Shown here: in pieces, positions 58,128 to 64,000 of the stretch
How positions within the stretch are numbered: the first letter of the stretch is position 1
How the letters are laid out: each line of letters begins with the position of its first letter
DNA from: Beijerinckiaceae bacterium
GTDB taxonomy: Bacteria > Pseudomonadota > Alphaproteobacteria > Rhizobiales > Beijerinckiaceae
Length of the DNA stretch: 64,000 nucleotides
Assembly: GCA_947478455.1 (NCBI GenBank)
Contig: CANJWR010000003.1
Span: 1-64,000 of the forward strand
Reading direction: 5' to 3'
The notes under the pieces: model-generated
Told to the model about the DNA's origin: nothing
The model's database searches: none
Seen by the model: only the letters and a program-made list of their open reading frames with translations
Translations under genes and position numbers: made by a program

Positions 58128-59510
58128 TTATTTCGCCAGCGCGTCCAAAATCCGCGCCCAGCTGCGCGCGCCCTTGTGGAACGAGGTCAGTTCGTACTTC
58201 TCGTTGGGAGAATGAATGCGATCATTCTCCAGCGCGAAGCCGACCATCAGGGCGTCGAGGCCGAGTTCGCTCTTGAACTGGCCGACAATCGGGATCGAGC
58301 CGCCGGAGCCGACGAGCGCAGGCTCGCGATCCCATTCCTGATGCAGGGCGCGGCGCGCGCGCGTCAAAGCTTCCGATGTGAACGGCAGCACGATGGCTGG
58401 CGATGCGCCATGGGAGAGAAACTCCACCCGGCAATCGGCCGGCACGGCGGCGCGCACATAGGCGTGAAACGCCTCTACGATTTTTTCCGGGTTCTGGTGG
58501 CCGACGAGGCGGAAGGAGATTTTCGCCCGCGCTTCTGCAGGCAGAACGGTCTTGGCGCCCTCGCCCGTATAGCCGCCGATGATGCCGTTGGGTTCGCAAG
58601 TCGGGCGCGCCCAAATCTGTTCGAGCACGCTGCGGCCCGCCTCGCCAGCCGGAACCGACAGGCCGACTTCGGCCAGAAACTTGCGCCCGTCGAACGGCAG
58701 ATCGCGCCACTGGCGGGCGACGTCTTCGGGCAATTCGTCGACGCCGTCATAAAAGCCCGGCAGGGTCACGCGGCCATCGGCGTCGTGCAGGCCGGCGATG
58801 ACGCCGCCCAGAACACGAATCGGGTTGGCGGCGGGGCCGCCGAACATGCCGGAATGCAGATCGCGCGTGGCGGCGTGCACGATCACTTCCTCATACACAA
58901 GACCGCGCAGCATCGTGGTGATGGCGGGCGTCTGCCGATCCCACATGTTGGTGTCGCAGACGAGTGCAATATCGGCGGAAAGCTCTTTCTTATTCTGCGC
59001 CAGAAATTCCGGCAGCGAGGACGAGCCGCATTCTTCCTCGCCCTCGAACAGAAGGGTCACATGGCACGGCAGGCCGCCGGTCTGCATGTAGGCACGGCAG
59101 GCTTCCACGAACAGCATGAGCTGTCCCTTGTCGTCGGAGGCGCCTCGCGCCACAATCTGTTTGCCGGTCGGCGTCTCGACGATGCGCGGCGCGAAAGGCT
59201 CTGTCTCCCAGAGTTCGAGCGGGTCCGCCGGCTGGACGTCATAATGGCCATAGAACAGCACATGCGGCGCATCGGGCCGGACAGCTTTTGCGTGAGCCAC
59301 CACCATCGGATGGCCGGGCGTGGGTCGGACGGAAGCAGCAAAGCCGATGCCGTTCAGATCATCCACAAGCCACTGGGCCGCGCGGGCGCAGTCGGCCTTG
59401 TAGTGAGGATCGGTGGAGACGGACGGGATTTTCAGAAGATCGAAAAGACGGTCGAGCGCCGCGCTCTGGTTCGCGTCGATCTTGTGCAGGACTTCGTCGA
59501 TGGTCGCCAT
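58128..59510 (-). CDS. M20-family dipeptidase/metallopeptidase
   Basis: VLFYGHYDVQPADPLELWETEPF; GASDDKGQLMLFVEA; LLFEGEEECGSSSLPEFL; start MATIDEVLHKID at 59510. Confidence 0.94.
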   Translation of the reverse strand: MATIDEVLHKIDANQSAALDRLFDLLKIPSVSTDPHYKADCARAAQWLVDDLNGIGFAASVRPTPGHPMVVAHAKAVRPDAPHVLFYGHYDVQPADPLELWETEPFAPRIVETPTGKQIVARGASDDKGQLMLFVEACRAYMQTGGLPCHVTLLFEGEEECGSSSLPEFLAQNKKELSADIALVCDTNMWDRQTPAITTMLRGLVYEEVIVHAATRDLHSGMFGGPAANPIRVLGGVIAGLHDADGRVTLPGFYDGVDELPEDVARQWRDLPFDGRKFLAEVGLSVPAGEAGRSVLEQIWARPTCEPNGIIGGYTGEGAKTVLPAEARAKISFRLVGHQNPEKIVEAFHAYVRAAVPADCRVEFLSHGASPAIVLPFTSEALTRARRALHQEWDREPALVGSGGSIPIVGQFKSELGLDALMVGFALENDRIHSPNEKYELTSFHKGARSWARILDALAK

Positions 59511-59674
59511 GAGTCTCTCCGCTTGATGAGACTGATGTAGCGCGGCGATGCCGCCAAGCAAAGCCGCTCGCAGCGGAGCGCTGTGGCCTCAGCGCTGCGA
59601 CAGGCGCAGGCGCAGCAGTTGAAGCGCAATCGTGGCCGGCCATTCGTGTCGGCCAGTAGCAACTGCCGCGCGAA

Positions 59675-61219
59675 CTATTTTTTCGTTCCGAGGATGCCGC
59701 CGAGCACGCCGCGCAAAATTGCGCGCGTAATCTGTGTCCCAAGTGAACGCGCCGCCGATTGCGCGGCGGAGCGTACGATCATCTCGCCGGTGGACATGCG
59801 GGTCGTGGTCTTGCCGTTTTTCGTGGTCTTCTGCGACGTGCCGAGAACGCCGCCGAGCATCCCGCCGAGCTGGCCCATGATGCCGCCGCCGCCTTCAGCC
59901 TCAGCATCCGCCTCGCCGGTCGCTTCCCTGGTGCGCTTGAGCAACACTTCGTAAGCCGACTCACGATCGATCATCGTCTCGTATTTGCTGCCCAGCTGGC
60001 TCTTGCTGACGATGCCCTGCCGCTCTTCCGGCGTGACAGGACCGACGCGCGAGGCTGGCGGCGCGACAAGCGTGCGCGCCACGATAGCGGGCGTGCCCTT
60101 GCCTTCCAGCATGGAGACGAGCGCCTCGCCGACGCCAAGCTGCGTGATCACAGTTCCGGTGTCGAAAGCCGGGTTCTGCCGGAACGTATCAGCGGCGGCC
60201 TTGACGGCCTTCTGGTCGCGCGGCGTAAAAGCGCGGAGCGCGTGCTGCACGCGATTGCCGAGCTGGCCGAGAACGACTTCGGGCACATCTAGCGGGTTCT
60301 GCGTGACGAAATAGACGCCGACGCCCTTTGAGCGAATGAGGCGAACCACCTGTTCGATGGCGCTCATCAGGCTTTTGGGCGCATTGTCGAACAACAAGTG
60401 CGCTTCGTCGAAGAAGAACACCAGTTTGGGCTGATCGGCGTCGCCTACTTCCGGCAGCGTCTCGAACAGTTCCGACAGCATCCACAACAGGAAGGTCGCG
60501 TAGAGCCGCGGCGAGCGCATCAACTTGTCGGCAGCCAAAACATTGATGATGCCGCGCCCGTCGCGGTCGGTGCGGATGAAATCATTGATGTCGAGCGCGG
60601 GCTCGCCGAAGAATTTCGTCGCGCCCTGATTCTCCAGCACCAGCAATTGTCGCTGGATCGTCCCGATGGTGGCGGGAGCGATATTGCCGTATTTGGTCGT
60701 GAGGGTTCCGGCGTTGTCGGCCAGATATTGCAGCATCGACCGCAGATCCTTCAGGTCGAGCAGGAGCAACCCCTGCTCGTCGGCGATGCGGAAAGCAATG
60801 TTCAGCACGCCTTCCTGGGTGTCGTTCAATTCCAGCAGGCGAGCCACCAGAAGCGGGCCCATCTCCGAAATGGTGGCGCGGACCGGATGGCCCTGCTCGC
60901 CGAACACATCCCAGAACACGATGGGGAAACGATCCGCCGTGTATTCGACGCCAATGTCCTTTGCACGCTGCACGAAGGGAGGCTTGGCGTCGCCCGCCAT
61001 GGCGATGCCAGACAGATCGCCCTTTACGTCGGCGGCGAAAACCGCCGTGCCGGCGTTGGAAAAGCCCTCGGCCAGCACCTGCAGGGTCACAGTCTTGCCG
61101 GTGCCGGTCGCGCCCGTGACGAGCCCGTGACGATTGCCTAGCTTCAGCGTCAGATATTCGTATTTGTCGCTTTTCCCGACGAGAATCTTGCCAGGCTGGG
61201 TGCGCGGATCGTCGGCCAT
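59675..61219 (-). CDS. HerA-like/DUF853 helicase-type ATPase
   Basis: [25 protein letters not shown] Walker [61 protein letters not shown]. Confidence 0.93.
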   Translation of the reverse strand: MADDPRTQPGKILVGKSDKYEYLTLKLGNRHGLVTGATGTGKTVTLQVLAEGFSNAGTAVFAADVKGDLSGIAMAGDAKPPFVQRAKDIGVEYTADRFPIVFWDVFGEQGHPVRATISEMGPLLVARLLELNDTQEGVLNIAFRIADEQGLLLLDLKDLRSMLQYLADNAGTLTTKYGNIAPATIGTIQRQLLVLENQGATKFFGEPALDINDFIRTDRDGRGIINVLAADKLMRSPRLYATFLLWMLSELFETLPEVGDADQPKLVFFFDEAHLLFDNAPKSLMSAIEQVVRLIRSKGVGVYFVTQNPLDVPEVVLGQLGNRVQHALRAFTPRDQKAVKAAADTFRQNPAFDTGTVITQLGVGEALVSMLEGKGTPAIVARTLVAPPASRVGPVTPEERQGIVSKSQLGSKYETMIDRESAYEVLLKRTREATGEADAEAEGGGGIMGQLGGMLGGVLGTSQKTTKNGKTTTRMSTGEMIVRSAAQSAARSLGTQITRAILRGVLGGILGTKK

Positions 61220-61381
61220 GTCTTGTCCTGAATAAATAGTCGCAAGCGCTGCTTATAGGGCATAGCCCGAGTCGTCGCCACCCACCAGAATGTCGGGGGG
61301 CGCTGTGCGGCGACGCACTTGGAAAGCGAGGCCGGGTCAGCTAGAGCAATGCGGTCAAATTGCACCCAAAAGAGGTAACAG

Positions 61382-61774
61382 ATGGAAGAGCTTATTGCCC
61401 GCGTCGCCCAGGCCGCCGGTATTGAACCCGAGACGGCCGGCAAGGCGATAGCCGCCATCCTGTCCTTTCTGCAGAAAGAGGGCCCGCAGGCCGAAGTCGC
61501 CCAGCTGATGGAAAAGCTCCCTGGCGGGGCCGAACTCGTGGCCGCCAATGCGGATGCTCCCGCTGGCGGCGGCCTGCTCGGCGGACTGATGGGCATGATG
61601 GGCGGCGGAGGCGGCCTGATGGGCCTCGCCGGCCAACTGACCGGCATGGGTCTGGGCATGGGCGAGATGCAGTCTGTCGGCAAGGAATTGTTTGCGGCGG
61701 GCCGGGAACATGCCGGCGAAGACCTGATGGGTCAAATTGCGGCCTCGGTTCCGGGCCTCGGCCAGTTCATCTAG
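61382..61774 (+). CDS. Small protein with helical N-terminus and Gly/Met-rich centre (DUF2267/DUF2780-like)
   Basis: MEELIARVAQAAGIEPETAGKAIAAILSFLQKEGPQAEVAQLMEKLPGGAELV..GGGLLGGLMGMMGGGGGLMGLAGQLTGMGLGMGEMQ. Confidence 0.7.
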   Translation: MEELIARVAQAAGIEPETAGKAIAAILSFLQKEGPQAEVAQLMEKLPGGAELVAANADAPAGGGLLGGLMGMMGGGGGLMGLAGQLTGMGLGMGEMQSVGKELFAAGREHAGEDLMGQIAASVPGLGQFI

Positions 61775-61897
61775 AGAAAATTCCGGCCATGCGACGAAGG
61801 GCGTGTGGCCGGAGCGGGTTGCGCATGCGAAAACGGCAGCGATCTTGTTTCGCTCCAGTGAACTTGCATCGCCCATTTGCCAGACCCGGATTCCTGA

Positions 61898-63757
61898 ATG
61901 GCCCTCTCGCCCGCCGACACCCCCATGGCTTCCGCCTTTTCACCTGCCACCGAAGCCCAATGGCGCAGCCTCGTCGACAAGGTGCTGAAGGGCGGCCCGT
62001 TCGAGCGGCTTATCGGCAAAACCTATGACGGTATTGCGGTTGCGCCGCTTTATCCGCGCGCCGACGCCGCCCCGCGCGCCATCCGGGCCGAGGCTGGTCC
62101 ATGGCGCGTTCTGACCCGGATCGATCATCCGGACGTAAAATCCGCCCATGCGGCGGCGTTGACCGATCTCGAAAACGGAGCGACAGGCCTGCAACTGGTT
62201 TTTGCAGGTTCCTGCGGCGCAAACGGTTTCGGCCTTGCTGATGTTTCCGGCGATGCCATTTCGGCCCTGCTCGACGGGGTCTTTCTTGACGCCGGCGTGC
62301 GGCTCGAACTCGACCTGAGCCCGCAGACGAAGGATGCGGCGCTGGCGCTTGCGGCGCTAGTGGAAGCCCGCAAGATTAATCCCGCCCTGACGGATATCGG
62401 CTTCGGCTTCGACCCAATGGGCGTGATGGCGCTGGCGGGCGGCACGCCGGTTGAATGGACGCATCTCGCGCCGATGACGGCCGGTATGGCGAAGCATCTC
62501 GTGTCGCGCGGCTTCGGACGGCATATTTTTGCAGCGGACGGACGCGTGATTCATTCAGCGGGCGGCACAGAGGCGCAGGAGCTATGCTTCGCGATCTCGT
62601 CGGCGCTGGCCTATCTGCGGGCGCTCGACTCGGCGGGCGTGGAGCTTGAAGCTGCGCGCCGGATGATCTCGTTCCGGCTGGCGGCGGACGCAGACGAGTT
62701 TCTCACCCTCGCCAAGTTCCGCGCGCTGCGTCGCCTCTGGGCGCGCGTCGAGGAAAGCTGCGGTTTGACGCCGGAACCCTTGCATCTGCATGCCGAGACC
62801 GCGTGGCGCATGACCAGCCAGCGCGATCCGTGGGTGAATATTCTGCGCGCCACTGTGGCGACGTTCTCGGCGGGTCTTGGTGGGGCGGACTCGATTTCGG
62901 TGACGCCATTCACGCAGGCACTCGGCCTGCCGGACGATTTCGCGCGGCGCATCGCGCGCAACACTCAACTGGTCCTGATCGAGGAATCGAATCTTGGTCG
63001 TGTGGCCGATCCGGCTGCGGGCGCTGGCGGATTTGAGGCGTTGACCAACGAGCTTTGTGAAAAAGCCTGGTCGTTGTTCGGCGAAATCGAAAAGTCAGGC
63101 GGGCTTTATTCGTCGCTGGTGAGCGGCGCTTTCCAGTCGAAAGTTGCAGCAGCGCGCGCAGTGCGGGCGAAAAATATTGCGCGCCGTCGCGACGCCCTGA
63201 CGGGCGCGAGCGAGTTTCCCAACATCCACGAAGCGCCTGTCGACGTGCTGGCACCGATCCCGACGGTAACAGTCCAGCCGGCCATGCCGATTTCATTTTC
63301 GGCCCTCACGCCGCAACGCGATGCGACGCCCTTCGAGGCCTTGCGCGACCGCGCCGATGCGCTGGCGAAGAACGACGCACGGCCACGCATCTTCCTCGCC
63401 AATCTCGGGCCGATCTCGGCCTTCACGGCGCGCGCCATGTTCGCGAAAAACTTCTTCGAGGCTGGCGGAATCGAGGCGCTTTCGAACGACGGATTTGAAA
63501 GCGCCGCCGATCTGGCGTCGGCCTTCAAGACATCTGGCGCTGCGATGGCGTGCCTCTGTTCGTCGGACGGGCTTTATGCGGAGCGCGCCGCCGCCGCGGC
63601 ACAAGCGCTAAAGGATGCGGGCGCAACACGCATCTATCTGGCGGGTCGTCCTGGCGAACTTGAAGGCCCGCTCAAAGAAGCGGGCGTTGCGGAGTTCGTG
63701 TTTGCCGGTTCGGACCTGCCGGCTGTGCTGGAAAATGCATTTACCGCTGCGCGGTAA
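61898..63757 (+). CDS. mutA: Methylmalonyl-CoA mutase small (beta) subunit
   Basis: Mutase-like barrel: AETAWRMTSQRDPWVNILRATVATFSAGLGGADSISVTPFTQALGLPDDFARRIARNTQLVLIEESNLGRVADPAAGAG; C-terminal B12-domain-like region lacks DxHxxG, as in small subunits. Confidence 0.92.
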   Translation: MALSPADTPMASAFSPATEAQWRSLVDKVLKGGPFERLIGKTYDGIAVAPLYPRADAAPRAIRAEAGPWRVLTRIDHPDVKSAHAAALTDLENGATGLQLVFAGSCGANGFGLADVSGDAISALLDGVFLDAGVRLELDLSPQTKDAALALAALVEARKINPALTDIGFGFDPMGVMALAGGTPVEWTHLAPMTAGMAKHLVSRGFGRHIFAADGRVIHSAGGTEAQELCFAISSALAYLRALDSAGVELEAARRMISFRLAADADEFLTLAKFRALRRLWARVEESCGLTPEPLHLHAETAWRMTSQRDPWVNILRATVATFSAGLGGADSISVTPFTQALGLPDDFARRIARNTQLVLIEESNLGRVADPAAGAGGFEALTNELCEKAWSLFGEIEKSGGLYSSLVSGAFQSKVAAARAVRAKNIARRRDALTGASEFPNIHEAPVDVLAPIPTVTVQPAMPISFSALTPQRDATPFEALRDRADALAKNDARPRIFLANLGPISAFTARAMFAKNFFEAGGIEALSNDGFESAADLASAFKTSGAAMACLCSSDGLYAERAAAAAQALKDAGATRIYLAGRPGELEGPLKEAGVAEFVFAGSDLPAVLENAFTAAR

Positions 63758-63798
63758 GGCGACAGGTCGTTCCGCCCATTTGCGACGAAAGACGAAAC

Positions 63799-64000
63799 TC
63801 ATTTGTCGGCGATCTCCCGCGCCATCGTCTGCGGTCTGTTAACCAGCGCCACCATTGCGTAGCTGATGATCAGCAACAAGAACCATGACGAGAATTTGTT
63901 GAAGCCGACCGGCGACCACTGACTTCCCTGATGGGGATAGAGCCACGCATTGGTGTAGGTGCCGACATTTTCGGCGATCCAGACGAAGAAAGCCGTTAGG
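63799..64000 (-). CDS. DUF817-family membrane protein (partial, C-terminus only)
   Basis: Minus-strand frame off the window edge: ..LTAFFVWIAENVGTYTNAWLYPHQGSQWSPVGFNKFSSWFLLLIISYAMVALVNRPQTMAREIADK*. Confidence 0.85.
   Translation of the reverse strand, partial: LTAFFVWIAENVGTYTNAWLYPHQGSQWSPVGFNKFSSWFLLLIISYAMVALVNRPQTMAREIADK

Noticed and set aside
58176-59540. 454-aa plus-strand ORF
   Set aside because: Antisense to the M20 peptidase; composition typical of a mirror frame.
1-64000. CRISPR arrays, rRNA or tRNA genes
   Set aside because: No regularly spaced direct repeats and no recognisable rRNA or tRNA sequence noticed on reading; a tRNAscan-SE/Infernal run would be needed to exclude them formally.

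Overview
The window reads as a chromosomal segment of an alphaproteobacterium, probably Rhizobiales/Hyphomicrobiales. This is judged from protein content and gene order, not from a search. On the minus strand, from low coordinates upward, it carries glnE (partial), a two-component system, a Do/DegP protease, the ccmH-ccmF-ccmE-ccmI cytochrome c maturation block, and a FeuPQ-like two-component system with a small FeuN-like PepSY-type gene. Next comes a gene-transfer-agent (GTA)-type cluster at about 13.2-28.9 kb, running TerS to gp15 on the minus strand. The GTA cluster is the most unusual part: (i) the gp15 homologue is interrupted by one in-frame TAA with the conserved sequence continuing in the same frame; (ii) two plus-strand genes, a secreted trypsin-like S1 protease and a YdcH/DUF465 protein, sit inside the structural operon; (iii) a 58-aa ORF, coupled by an ATGA overlap, is missing from the supplied ORF track; (iv) a holin-like membrane protein follows gp15; (v) a Crp/Fnr regulator is divergent from the operon head. 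The rest is mostly housekeeping or conserved alphaproteobacterial genes: PBP1a, DUF1214/DUF1254, DUF2336, a PAS histidine kinase, SufE, a DnaA-like HTH protein, MucR, oligopeptidase B, Fe-SOD, an MCP, ChbG/HpnK, an ArnC-like glycosyltransferase, MurJ, PanC, PanB, a NicO/RcnA exporter with a CsoR/RcnR-type repressor, an M20 peptidase, a HerA-like ATPase, the methylmalonyl-CoA mutase small subunit, and a partial DUF817 gene. No rRNA, tRNA or CRISPR array was recognised. All product names come from reading motifs and families; no database search was run.
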